Shown here one piece after another: positions 32,729-40,404 of a stretch of DNA of 64,000 nucleotides. Below the pieces are notes generated by a model, which saw only the letters and a list, made by a program, of their open reading frames with translations, was not told where the DNA came from and did not search any database. The translations under genes were made by a program, and so were the position numbers. The stretch lies in NCBI RefSeq assembly GCF_025567465.1, contig NZ_JAOQKI010000010.1, positions 41,462-105,461 on the forward strand, read 5' to 3'. Position 1 is the first letter of the stretch. Every line of letters starts with the position of its first letter. This stretch comes from Roseburia_C amylophila. GTDB taxonomy: Bacteria; Bacillota; Clostridia; Lachnospirales; Lachnospiraceae.

Positions 32729-34117
32729 ATGAAAGTAAACCATAACATGTCAGCGGTAATTACAAATAAACAGTTATTGCGTACAGAAAATAAAGTAACC
32801 GAGGCAATGGAGCGTCTGTCCTCCGGATTAAAGATTAATCATTCCAAAGATAATCCGGCAGGTATGGCAATTTCCAATAAATTAAATTTACAGATTGAAG
32901 GACTTGACCAGGCATCCCAGAATGCGTCTGATGGTATTTCCGTATTACAGACAACCGATGGAGCCTTAAATGAAGTGACTTCCCTGATACAGAGAATGCG
33001 TGAGCTTTCTGTACAGGCAGCCAGTGATTCCAATACACCGGATGATAAGAAAGCAATTCAGCAGGAAGTAGAAGAATTAAAGAAAGAAATTAACCGTGTC
33101 AGCAAGGATACCGAGTTCAATACTAAATCCTTACTGGATGGCAGCATCCAGCGAAGAGTATATGGAACCAACGCTACAAGAATGGCAGTATCCAGTAATG
33201 TAACCGCAGCAGATTATACCGTAACCATCAATCAGGCAGCTGAGACTGCAAAGAAGGATGCAGATACCGTTGCATTTAATGATATGACAGCAACAATCGG
33301 AGCGTCCGGTAAAATGAAAATTAACAGTTCATCCGTAGAAATAGAAGCAACCGATACCTACGAGCAGGTCTTTGAGAAAATCAGGACAGCCGGTGAGTTA
33401 GGCGAGACTACCGTAAAAGCAGATGGCGGTAAGCTTTCCTTTGAATCCACTGCATATGGCGAGACAGGCAAAGTAGAAATCACAATCAGCGATGCTGCGT
33501 TGGCAGCACAGCTTGGATTTAATTCCATGACACCGGCAGTATCTTACGGAACCAATGCTGAGGTAGATATTCATGCCGCAGGAAGCGGATTTTCAACCAC
33601 TGCAACTGCCGCAGTCGATGGCAATAAAGTAACTATTACAGACCGTGATGGATTTGAAATGTCTTTTCTTACCAAGAGCGGACTTGCCGCAGGAAGCACT
33701 GCTAAATTAGAAGTGACCGACATTGGAACCATGGATCTTCAGGTAGGAGCCAATGAAAACCAGACCATTAAAGTAGATATTCCGGAGATTGATACCGAGA
33801 CCTTATATCTGGATGATTTAGATGTAACAACTGTAACCGGAGCAGATCGGGCAATCGTTGCATTAGATAATGCACTGGCAAGAGTATCTTCCGTACGTTC
33901 TGCCATCGGAGCCTGTGAGAACCGTCTGGATTCTACTGTAGGAAGTCTTGATGAGACCAGCGAGGATATGACATCTGCACTTTCCCGTATTTCAGATGTA
34001 GATATGGCAGAGGAAATGACCAATTATACACAGCAGAACGTATTGTCCCAGGCAGCAATTTCCGTATTGTCCCAGGCAAATGACATTCCACAGCAGGTAT
34101 TACAGTTACTTCAGTAA
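32729..34117 (+). CDS. Flagellin
   Basis: A 462-residue flagellin, exported through the flagellar type III system and polymerised into the filament. The N-terminal D0/D1 helices (1 to about 140) include NHNMSAVITNKQL, ERLSSGLKIN and IQRMRELSVQAASDSN, the last covering the region recognised by TLR5 in many flagellins. Residues about 150-365 are a variable surface domain rich in Thr and Ala. The C-terminal D1/D0 helices end with NVLSQAAISVLSQAND and QQVLQLLQ. GAAAGGAATTAAG precedes ATG. fliS follows after 15 bp. A sigma-D type promoter and a CsrA-like hairpin are visible upstream. Confidence 0.97.
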   Translation: MKVNHNMSAVITNKQLLRTENKVTEAMERLSSGLKINHSKDNPAGMAISNKLNLQIEGLDQASQNASDGISVLQTTDGALNEVTSLIQRMRELSVQAASDSNTPDDKKAIQQEVEELKKEINRVSKDTEFNTKSLLDGSIQRRVYGTNATRMAVSSNVTAADYTVTINQAAETAKKDADTVAFNDMTATIGASGKMKINSSSVEIEATDTYEQVFEKIRTAGELGETTVKADGGKLSFESTAYGETGKVEITISDAALAAQLGFNSMTPAVSYGTNAEVDIHAAGSGFSTTATAAVDGNKVTITDRDGFEMSFLTKSGLAAGSTAKLEVTDIGTMDLQVGANENQTIKVDIPEIDTETLYLDDLDVTTVTGADRAIVALDNALARVSSVRSAIGACENRLDSTVGSLDETSEDMTSALSRISDVDMAEEMTNYTQQNVLSQAAISVLSQANDIPQQVLQLLQ

Positions 34118-34132
34118 TCAAAGGAGACTGTC

Positions 34133-34609
34133 ATGGATAGTAGAACGAAGCAGGACTTTACCAGAAGGATTACCCAGAGTAACCGCAGTGAACTGGTAGT
34201 GGTCTTATATGATATCTGCTTTTCTTATCTTGATGAAGCAGAAAAAAATCTGAAGGAAAAAGATTTTGATGTATACAAAGAAGCCATCCGGAAAGCTGAT
34301 GCAGTGATTGGAGAACTTCAGGCGGCATTGAATTTTCAATATGAACTTTCCCTACAGCTTTATCCGCTTTATTCCTATTGCAGAAGAGAGCTGATGCGCA
34401 GTATGTATCAGCAGAGCGGTGACGGCATTGCCCATGCAAAAAGAGTTCTGAGCGGTTTGTATCAGGCCTTCTGCGAGGTCGCAAAGCAGGATACCTCAGA
34501 ACCCTTAATGCACAATACCCAGCAGGTATATGCGGGTATGACGTATGGAAAAGAACAATTAAATGAAAATTTTCAGGAGTCAGATACTTCCAGAGGATTC
34601 TTCGCATAA
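34133..34609 (+). CDS. fliS: Flagellar export chaperone FliS
   Basis: A 158-residue helical protein matching FliS, which binds the C-terminal D0 helix of flagellin and stops it polymerising before export. The family core is the run SNRSELVVVLYDICFSYLDEA near residues 18-38, followed by the helical NFQYELSLQLYPLYSYCRREL segment. It is 20-30 residues longer than many FliS proteins because of its C-terminal tail. AAAGGAG precedes ATG, 15 bp after flagellin. Its last codons and stop lie inside the terminator hairpin at 34591 and overlap the convergent YaaL-like gene. Confidence 0.9.
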   Translation: MDSRTKQDFTRRITQSNRSELVVVLYDICFSYLDEAEKNLKEKDFDVYKEAIRKADAVIGELQAALNFQYELSLQLYPLYSYCRRELMRSMYQQSGDGIAHAKRVLSGLYQAFCEVAKQDTSEPLMHNTQQVYAGMTYGKEQLNENFQESDTSRGFFA

Positions 34610-34839
34610 GAATCCTCTGTTTTTTGTTTTAAGCGGCGCAGCAGAAATTTATATTTAAGCTGCATGGCATTTACTTCATAAATATAGGCATCAATCAGAT
34701 CCGGTTCTACAACATTCTGAAAATTCGCATATGCAAAGTCCAAGTCATTCTTTGTCCGGTTTAAATCATCTAAAAGTAAGCGGTAGCCGGCATCCGGCGC
34801 AGGTGTGCTTTTTACAATTCCAAACAATACGATCCCCAC
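34573..34839 (-). CDS. YaaL-like DUF2508 family protein
   Basis: An 88-residue helical protein. The segment DLDFAYANFQNVVEPDLIDAYIYEVNAMQLKYKFLL matches the DUF2508 (YaaL) pattern, in which a short helix pair surrounds a DPDLIDxAIY-type motif. Function is unknown. The start is taken as GTG 34839, with only a weak AAAGAAA upstream, so the N-terminus is uncertain. In Bacillus subtilis, yaaL sits directly before bofA; here the YaaL-like and BofA-like genes are also neighbours but divergent. Its 3' end overlaps fliS by 37 bp. Confidence 0.75.
   Translation of the reverse strand: MGIVLFGIVKSTPAPDAGYRLLLDDLNRTKNDLDFAYANFQNVVEPDLIDAYIYEVNAMQLKYKFLLRRLKQKTEDSYAKNPLEVSDS
34591..34625. terminator. Terminator of the flagellin-fliS unit, inside coding sequence
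   Basis: CAGAGGATTCTT (34591-34602) pairs perfectly with AAGAATCCTCTG (34608-34619) around a 5-nt loop, then T at 34620-34625. The hairpin contains the last fliS codons and stop on one strand and codons of the YaaL-like gene on the other. Confidence 0.95.
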
Positions 34840-34957
34840 TTTCTTTATGGAAAATAAATCCTCTTTTTACTAAGTATAATCAGAAAAATCCAATCTATAC
34901 AAAAAAAGGAATATTTTTTTTTGCAGAAAAATATGTTAATGGTAAGGAAATGGATAC

Positions 34958-35254
34958 TTGAAAAGGATTTTAAGCAGTGTAATGAGTAAAGAAACAGGAA
35001 TTATGGTGATTATAGGCATTTGTCTGCTGGTTTTGTTTATCGGAATTTTAAAACAAAGGGCAGATCTTGTCTTAAATTTTGTTGTCCGGATGGCAGCAGG
35101 AGCGGTGGCAATTGTCTTTTGCAACCAGCTGCTTTCGAAGAATGGCATAGATATTATGGTGGGACTGAATCCATGGAGCCTTACAACGGTGGGACTGCTG
35201 GGAGCAGGAGGATTTACCCTGCTTTATGGAATTATGGCATATCGTCTGATGTAA
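34958..35254 (+). CDS. BofA-like pro-sigma-K processing regulator
   Basis: A 98-residue membrane protein. Three hydrophobic segments are visible (about residues 14-31, 39-58 and 73-93). The stretch VGLNPWSLTTVGLLGAGGF corresponds to the BofA signature N-x-x-T-x-x-x-x-G-x-L-G. BofA inhibits the SpoIVFB protease and so delays sigma-K activation in the mother cell of a sporulating bacterium. The start is TTG 34958, preceded by AAGGA nine bases upstream; ATG 34982 is a less supported alternative. Its presence implies, but does not prove, that the organism sporulates. Confidence 0.8.
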   Translation: MKRILSSVMSKETGIMVIIGICLLVLFIGILKQRADLVLNFVVRMAAGAVAIVFCNQLLSKNGIDIMVGLNPWSLTTVGLLGAGGFTLLYGIMAYRLM

Positions 35255-35298
35255 TATTTTGTGGAATGTGACGAAAGAAAAAACTTTCCCAATTCGAC

Positions 35299-35856
35299 AT
35301 GTACAAGGTCATGGGTACATCGTATAATTCGATTACAGCGAGGGGGGAAGGAATTATAACAATACTGGTGATAATCATGCTTGGACTGGCAGTTTGCTTT
35401 GACTTATGGAAGTCAAAAATACCGAACTGGCTGACGGGCATGGGGGTGATGACAGGATATGCAGCACATATCCGGGGAGAAGGAGAAAAGGGAATCTTAC
35501 TGGTAACAGTAATGATGTTAATTCCCGTGATTCTATTCTATTTATTATTCTTGATACATGCAATGGGAGCTGGAGACATTAAGCTTTTTATGGCACTCTC
35601 CTGCATGACAGATTATTCTATTGTGCTTCACACAATTATTTTTTCCTTATGTTTGGCAGCAGTATACGGATTGTTCCGGCTGATAAGGCAGGGAACATTA
35701 CTACAGCGCATACTGTATTTTAGAAATTATATGCAGAGCAGTCTGGTGAGAAAACAGTGGGTGCCTTATCGGGAGCAGTCCGGTATGGATGATTCCTGCA
35801 TGCATCTGGCACCGGCGGTACTGGGCGGCTATTTACTGACATTGGGGGTGGTGTAA
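35299..35856 (+). CDS. A24 prepilin peptidase of the Tad locus (first copy)
   Basis: A membrane aspartyl protease that would process the Flp pilin. The first catalytic Asp is in CFDLWKSKIPNW and the second in the GxGD motif of MGAGDIKLF. Several membrane helices are visible, plus a ~50-residue hydrophilic insert before the last helix. The start is doubtful: ATG 35299 has no ribosome site and would overlap a possible promoter (TATAAT at about 35330), while GGGGGGAAGGA (35342-35352) lies just before the first membrane helix, where only ATT, ATA, CTG or GTG (35368) codons are in frame. The stop overlaps the next start (TAATG), so it begins the Tad operon. Confidence 0.8.
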   Translation: MYKVMGTSYNSITARGEGIITILVIIMLGLAVCFDLWKSKIPNWLTGMGVMTGYAAHIRGEGEKGILLVTVMMLIPVILFYLLFLIHAMGAGDIKLFMALSCMTDYSIVLHTIIFSLCLAAVYGLFRLIRQGTLLQRILYFRNYMQSSLVRKQWVPYREQSGMDDSCMHLAPAVLGGYLLTLGVV

Positions 35857-36857
35857 TGAATCAGATATCAATTGCAATCTGCGATGCGGACAGTGCCTAT
35901 GGAAATAAACTGGCAGAATATCTTCTGGAGACAGGAAATGTGGCAAAGGCAGAAGTATATACAGACTGGAACAGTGTGGAGGCAGATTTAAATGAAGAAA
36001 AAAGAGATATCTGGCTGATTAATTCAGGGCTGTTGAAAGAAGCAGAAACCCTTCCTTTAAAGAAAGAAATGGTATGTCTGGCAGAAGAACGGCTGGGAGC
36101 AAGAGAGGCAGCATTGCCGCATATTTATAAGTACCAGTCTGCCAATGTCATCCTGCAGGAAATGTATGCATTACTGGCGGAGCGTCCAACGGAAATCTGT
36201 CTGCGGGGAAGCAGGAAGGGTCGTACCATAGGACTGCTGTCACCCTGGTATGACGGGCTGTCTTTATTGGCAGGACTGGCTGTAGCACAGGTTTTGGCAG
36301 AGAAGGGAAAGGTTTTATACATTAATACCAGAGGATATTGCGGCATGAAGCTGCCGGAAATGGAAGAAAGCCATAATTTATCCGATGTTTTGCTATCTCT
36401 CCGGCTTGGAAGTACCAATGGGGGTGCCAGCGTGATGAGCGGAATTACTACTGTGGGCGAACTTGGCATTATGGTTCCGGTAGAACAGGCAGTTTTATTG
36501 GGTGAAGTAAAAGCACAGGATTATCACAGACTTTTAGAAATTATCTGGCAGGAATTGTCCTTTGATTATGTGATATTAGAGATACAGCCGGAGCTTGCTG
36601 ATACGGGAAGAATTATCGAAGAGTGTGACAGGGTGTATGCATTTTTAAAGCAGGAATATGGAATGGATACGGTAGAGCAACAGCTTATGTCACAGGAAGT
36701 AAAAGGAAAGATTCAGATTATAAAGATTCCGGAACGATTGCAGACAGGTGAAAGATATGAAAATTCCGGCAGTCCGGTTGCAGCAGCAGGCTATTTCAAA
36801 GAGTGGATAGCGCAGGAAATAGAAAGAGAAGAAGGCAATGAAAAAGGAATGCCTTAG
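35856..36857 (+). CDS. TadZ/CpaE-like protein lacking a Walker A motif
   Basis: A 333-residue protein at the position normally held by TadZ/CpaE, a ParA/MinD-type ATPase that localises the Tad machine. The N-terminal ~110 residues look like a degenerate receiver-type domain. The ParA-like part begins near residue 125, but the expected KGGxGKT loop reads GLLSPWYDGLSLLAGL, without the Lys and Gly-Gly pattern. Later strands such as FDYVILEIQPELADTG resemble the Walker B region. ATP binding is therefore doubtful; a structural or polar-targeting role is possible. It overlaps the upstream prepilin peptidase stop by one base, with TGGGGGTGG as ribosome site. Confidence 0.75.
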   Translation: MNQISIAICDADSAYGNKLAEYLLETGNVAKAEVYTDWNSVEADLNEEKRDIWLINSGLLKEAETLPLKKEMVCLAEERLGAREAALPHIYKYQSANVILQEMYALLAERPTEICLRGSRKGRTIGLLSPWYDGLSLLAGLAVAQVLAEKGKVLYINTRGYCGMKLPEMEESHNLSDVLLSLRLGSTNGGASVMSGITTVGELGIMVPVEQAVLLGEVKAQDYHRLLEIIWQELSFDYVILEIQPELADTGRIIEECDRVYAFLKQEYGMDTVEQQLMSQEVKGKIQIIKIPERLQTGERYENSGSPVAAAGYFKEWIAQEIEREEGNEKGMP

Positions 36858-36911
36858 GAAAGAAGTAGATAAGGAAATGTATAAGAAGATGTATGGGGGA
36901 AAGGCATTCAG

Positions 36912-38138
36912 ATGGAGACAAAGGAGAATTTAAAGGAACGCTTGAAGCATCAGGTAATGGAACGGATGGACATTTCAAGAACCATGGAAGATGAAGAAAT
37001 CTTAGAACTGGTGCAAAAGACTTTGGAAGAAGACAGCCATAGAATGCCTATGAGTATTTCCATGCGGCAGAATCTGATTCGGGAAATCTTTCATTCCCTG
37101 CGGAGGCTGGATATTTTGCAGGAGCTTATTGAGGATGCTGACATTACAGAAATTATGGTAAATGGGACCAAAGGAATCTTTTATGAAAAGGCAGGGAGGC
37201 TTTATCAGTGGGAGAAACACTTTACATCAGAAGAAAAGCTTCAGGATGTCATACAGCAGATTGCAGGAGGCAGTAACCGTATGGTAAATGAATTACATCC
37301 TATTGTAGATACCAGACTGCCGGATGGCTCCCGGGTAAATATTGTCTTAAAACCTATTGCCATAGATGGAACAGCGTTGTCCATCCGCCGTTTTCCAAAA
37401 GAGCCGATCCGGATGCAGACACTGATAGAATGGGGGTCTATTTCAAGGGAAGTGGCAGATTTTTTAAAGCATCTGGTATGTGCCGGTTATAACATTTTTG
37501 TGTCAGGAGGAACAGGAAGCGGTAAAACAACATTTCTAAATGCCCTGTCGGAATTTATTCCAAAAGAAGAACGTGTGGTTACCATTGAGGACTCAGCGGA
37601 GCTGCAGTTGCTTGGGCTTCCAAATCTGGTGCGTCTGGAGAGCCGGGATATCAAGCTTCCGGGGGCAGAGGAGATTACCATCCGGGATTTGATAAAAAGC
37701 GCACTTCGTATGCGGCCAAACCGGATTATCGTCGGGGAATGCCGTGGGGCAGAAGCACTGGATGTCCTGCAGGCAATGAATACCGGACACTCCGGCAGCC
37801 TGAGTACCGGACATGCCAATTCGGCAATGGATATGGTAAGCCGCCTTGAGACGATGGTGCTGATGGGAATGGATATGCCGCTGGCGGCAATCCAGAGTCA
37901 GATAGCATCGGCCATTGATATTATCATACAACTTGGCAGAATCCGGGATGGCAGCAGAAAATTGCTGCAGGTTGTGGAATTGAAAGGGGTAGAAAATGGC
38001 AAGGTATGTTTACACGAGCTCTTCCGGTTCCGGGAGAAAAAAGAACAGGGAAGCATCGGCGGAATCTGGGAGAAGAAAGGAGAACTTCTCTATCAGGAAA
38101 AATTACAGGCTGCCGGATTATCGTCAATATCATTTTAA
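36912..38138 (+). CDS. cpaF: CpaF/TadA-type secretion ATPase
   Basis: A 408-residue hexameric ATPase that powers Tad pilus assembly from the cytoplasm. Walker A GGTGSGKTT has its Lys at residue 205. The Asp/His boxes and Walker B region (RMRPNRIIVGECRGAEALDVLQAMNTGH) follow, with the HSGSLSTGHAN segment typical of CpaF. The N-terminal ~90 residues are helical, as in the family. ATG 36912 follows GGGAAAGG. The last 143 bases overlap the tadB reading frame in another phase. Confidence 0.95.
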   Translation: METKENLKERLKHQVMERMDISRTMEDEEILELVQKTLEEDSHRMPMSISMRQNLIREIFHSLRRLDILQELIEDADITEIMVNGTKGIFYEKAGRLYQWEKHFTSEEKLQDVIQQIAGGSNRMVNELHPIVDTRLPDGSRVNIVLKPIAIDGTALSIRRFPKEPIRMQTLIEWGSISREVADFLKHLVCAGYNIFVSGGTGSGKTTFLNALSEFIPKEERVVTIEDSAELQLLGLPNLVRLESRDIKLPGAEEITIRDLIKSALRMRPNRIIVGECRGAEALDVLQAMNTGHSGSLSTGHANSAMDMVSRLETMVLMGMDMPLAAIQSQIASAIDIIIQLGRIRDGSRKLLQVVELKGVENGKVCLHELFRFREKKEQGSIGGIWEKKGELLYQEKLQAAGLSSISF

Positions 38139-38862
38139 GAAAAGACAGTTTTTATTATATGTTGGAGAATTTCTGCTACTGGATATTCTGATAGGCTGGC
38201 TGTTTTATCAGTCCACTCTGGCAATTCTTACAGGATTTGGTTTATGTCCAGTATTTCTTCGAAACAAAAGGAATTCTGCTAAGATACAGCGCCAGAATGA
38301 TTTAAAGCTTCAGTTTAAGGATGCACTGCTATCGGCAGCAGGAGCAATGCGGGCAGGCTATTCCATTGAAAATGCGTGGCGGGAAGCAAAAAAAGATGTG
38401 ATACAGCAGTATGGCATGGAAAGTGATATGGCGGTGGAAATGCGCCAGATGATACACCAGATGGACTGTAATGTGCCATTGGAGCAGCTGTTAGAGGATT
38501 TTGCAGAGCGGAGCCGGATAGAGGATGTAGAGCAGTTTGCGGGAATTTTTTCTTATGCCAAGCGGAGCGGCGGGGATTTTACTGCAATTATGGGAAATAC
38601 AGTTCGGCAGATGGCAGACCGGATGGAATTGCAGGAAACCATAGAGACAGCATTGACAGCAAGGAAGATGGAACAGAAGGTAATGAATGTAATTCCCTTA
38701 TTTATACTGGCATTTGTCAATGTGACATCGGGAAGTTTTTTGGAAGCATTGTATGGGAATGTGGCGGGGGTGCTGATTATGACAGGGTGTCTTATTCTCT
38801 ATGGACTGGCATATCTTTGGTCAGAGAAAATCGTAAGACGTATTGGAGAAAGTATATGTTAA
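37996..38862 (+). CDS. TadB-like T2SSF-domain membrane protein
   Basis: A 288-residue inner-membrane platform protein. After a basic, Ser/Gly-rich N-terminus (1 to about 45) come LPDYRQYHFKKRQF, two membrane helices (about 52-88), the cytoplasmic T2SSF helical bundle (about 95-220, with RAGYSIENAWREA) and C-terminal helices (about 232-278). ATG 37996 lies 143 bp inside cpaF but has a strong AAAGGGG site at correct spacing, and no in-frame ATG, GTG or TTG downstream fits the domain. I therefore keep the long overlap, though the first ~45 residues may not be essential. Confidence 0.85.
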   Translation: MARYVYTSSSGSGRKKNREASAESGRRKENFSIRKNYRLPDYRQYHFKKRQFLLYVGEFLLLDILIGWLFYQSTLAILTGFGLCPVFLRNKRNSAKIQRQNDLKLQFKDALLSAAGAMRAGYSIENAWREAKKDVIQQYGMESDMAVEMRQMIHQMDCNVPLEQLLEDFAERSRIEDVEQFAGIFSYAKRSGGDFTAIMGNTVRQMADRMELQETIETALTARKMEQKVMNVIPLFILAFVNVTSGSFLEALYGNVAGVLIMTGCLILYGLAYLWSEKIVRRIGESIC

Positions 38863-40079
38863 AGCAAATGAAGAAGCAAAAGAAAAAGCTGGCAATTCTG
38901 GTACTTCTGGCAGCAGTTTTACTGGGAATTGCAGCGGAGTGGATGCAAAAACAGGAATCTCATTTTAAGGAGAACCGTTTAATAAGAAATGAACCGGGGG
39001 AAGGAGACTATCAGGAATCCTTAAATTATATAGAAGAAGATAGCGGGGAAAAAGGGCAGATTGTATTAAATCTGCAGGAACGCACTTTAACAGCAGCGGA
39101 ATGGAAAGAGATATTGCCGAAGGCAGAAAAAGAAGTAGAAGAAGTATTTCGAAACGGGAAGCAGGCAGACCATGTCAGTGGACAGGTGGTTTTATGCGAA
39201 TGTGTTAAAAATGGTCTCATTTCTGTGGAATGGAAGTTAGAACCGGATATCTGGATTGATTTACAGGGAAATATAGAGAAAGAAAATCTTTTGCCGGGGC
39301 AGGTGGTGAATGCTACCGCAATTTTGTCGAATGGAAAAAATCAGGCAGAGTATTCCTTTCCCATCTGTCTTTATCCTTCAGAAAACCAGAATGAAACCAA
39401 TCTGGGGAAAAAGATAGAACAATATCTTTATAATCAAAATGCAGAAGAAAAAGAAGTGGAGCTGCCACAGAATATGGATGGTGTAGCACTTCGCTGGGAA
39501 GAAGAAACCGAGAAGCCGTTGGTTATTTTTCTCTTCCTTGGGATATTTGCAGCAGTAGTGATTCTATGGAGTGGGAAAAAGGAACAGCAGGATGCAAAAA
39601 AACGTTGGGAAGAGGAATTGGTAAAAGATTATCCGGAAATGGTTAGTCGATTGGGATTATTATTAGAAGCCGGTATGTCATTGCGTCAGGCGTGGAAGAA
39701 GCTGACAGATACATATGAGAGTAAACGGAAGAAGCAAAGACTACCAAAACGTGCCGGTTACGAGGAAATGCTGCTTACCAGAAGAGAGTTAGAGGATGGA
39801 ATGGGGGAAAGCCTGGCATATGAGCGGTTTGGAGAACGATGCGGGCTGGCATCCTATCGCAGGTTTGCATCTATTCTGACACAGAATCTCAAGAAGGGAA
39901 CGGTAGGAATCGGCAGAATTCTTGCAAAAGAATCAGAGGATGCATTTTCCCAGCGAAAGACTATGGCGCAGCGACTGGGAGAGGAAGCAGGAACAAAATT
40001 ATTGTTTCCCATGCTAATGATGATGGTGGTGATTATGGTCATTCTTGTTGTGCCTGCATGTATGACCATGCACATATAA
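38856..40079 (+). CDS. TadC-like protein with an N-terminal extracytoplasmic domain
   Basis: A 407-residue protein. Its C-terminal half (about residues 245-405) is a T2SSF-type module like TadC, with EMVSRLGLLLEAGMSLRQAWKKL, the YRRFASILTQNLKKG helix and a final membrane helix MLMMMVVIMVILVVPA. Unlike usual TadC, it begins with a signal-anchor helix (about 10-28), then a ~190-residue hydrophilic domain that should lie outside the membrane, then a second helix near 222-240. Function of the extra domain is unknown. ATG 38856 follows TTGGAGAA and overlaps the tadB stop by 7 bp; an upstream in-frame ATG (38787) has no ribosome site. Confidence 0.82.
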   Translation: MLKQMKKQKKKLAILVLLAAVLLGIAAEWMQKQESHFKENRLIRNEPGEGDYQESLNYIEEDSGEKGQIVLNLQERTLTAAEWKEILPKAEKEVEEVFRNGKQADHVSGQVVLCECVKNGLISVEWKLEPDIWIDLQGNIEKENLLPGQVVNATAILSNGKNQAEYSFPICLYPSENQNETNLGKKIEQYLYNQNAEEKEVELPQNMDGVALRWEEETEKPLVIFLFLGIFAAVVILWSGKKEQQDAKKRWEEELVKDYPEMVSRLGLLLEAGMSLRQAWKKLTDTYESKRKKQRLPKRAGYEEMLLTRRELEDGMGESLAYERFGERCGLASYRRFASILTQNLKKGTVGIGRILAKESEDAFSQRKTMAQRLGEEAGTKLLFPMLMMMVVIMVILVVPACMTMHI

Positions 40080-40144
40080 GTTACCAGGCAGCTGTAAGAA
40101 GCTGTCGGTGGCAGGCTTCGGCTGTAAGCAGATAACAGGTAACT
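40079..40144 (+). promoter_or_regulatory. Structured spacer between tadC and the pilin gene
   Basis: AGTTACC (40079-40085) pairs with GGTAACT (40138-40144), enclosing smaller hairpins that include a C(TTCG)G tetraloop near 40115-40122. It may stabilise or separately process the pilin transcript. Confidence 0.45.
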
Positions 40145-40175
40145 AAAACAATAGGTAAATAAAGGAGGAAAGAAC

Positions 40176-40400
40176 ATGAAAGGTGTAGTAAATGTAAAAC
40201 GGACAAATCCAATGAACGTTGTAAAAAGAATAAAAGGAAGTCTGACCCGGTTTTTAAAAGAGGAAGATGGAGTAGGTGTTGTGGAAGTGGTTCTGATTCT
40301 GGTGGTTCTGATTGGACTGATTGTTATTTTTAAATCAAAACTGACGGTTCTTTTAAACAGTATTTTTTCGACAATTACCCAGCGGACCGGTTCTTTGTAG
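40176..40400 (+). CDS. Flp1-type Tad pilin
   Basis: A 74-residue major pilin candidate. A basic N-terminal leader (1 to about 32) ends in EEDG, followed by VGVVEVVLILVVLIGLIVIF. Cleavage after the Gly would leave Glu at mature position 5, as in type IV pilins. The hydrophobic helix is followed by a ~22-residue tail (KSKLTVLLNSIFSTITQRTGSL). The near-perfect ribosome site AAAGGAGG fits high expression. Two prepilin peptidases in the locus could process it. Confidence 0.88.
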   Translation: MKGVVNVKRTNPMNVVKRIKGSLTRFLKEEDGVGVVEVVLILVVLIGLIVIFKSKLTVLLNSIFSTITQRTGSL

Positions 40401-40404
40401 AAAA

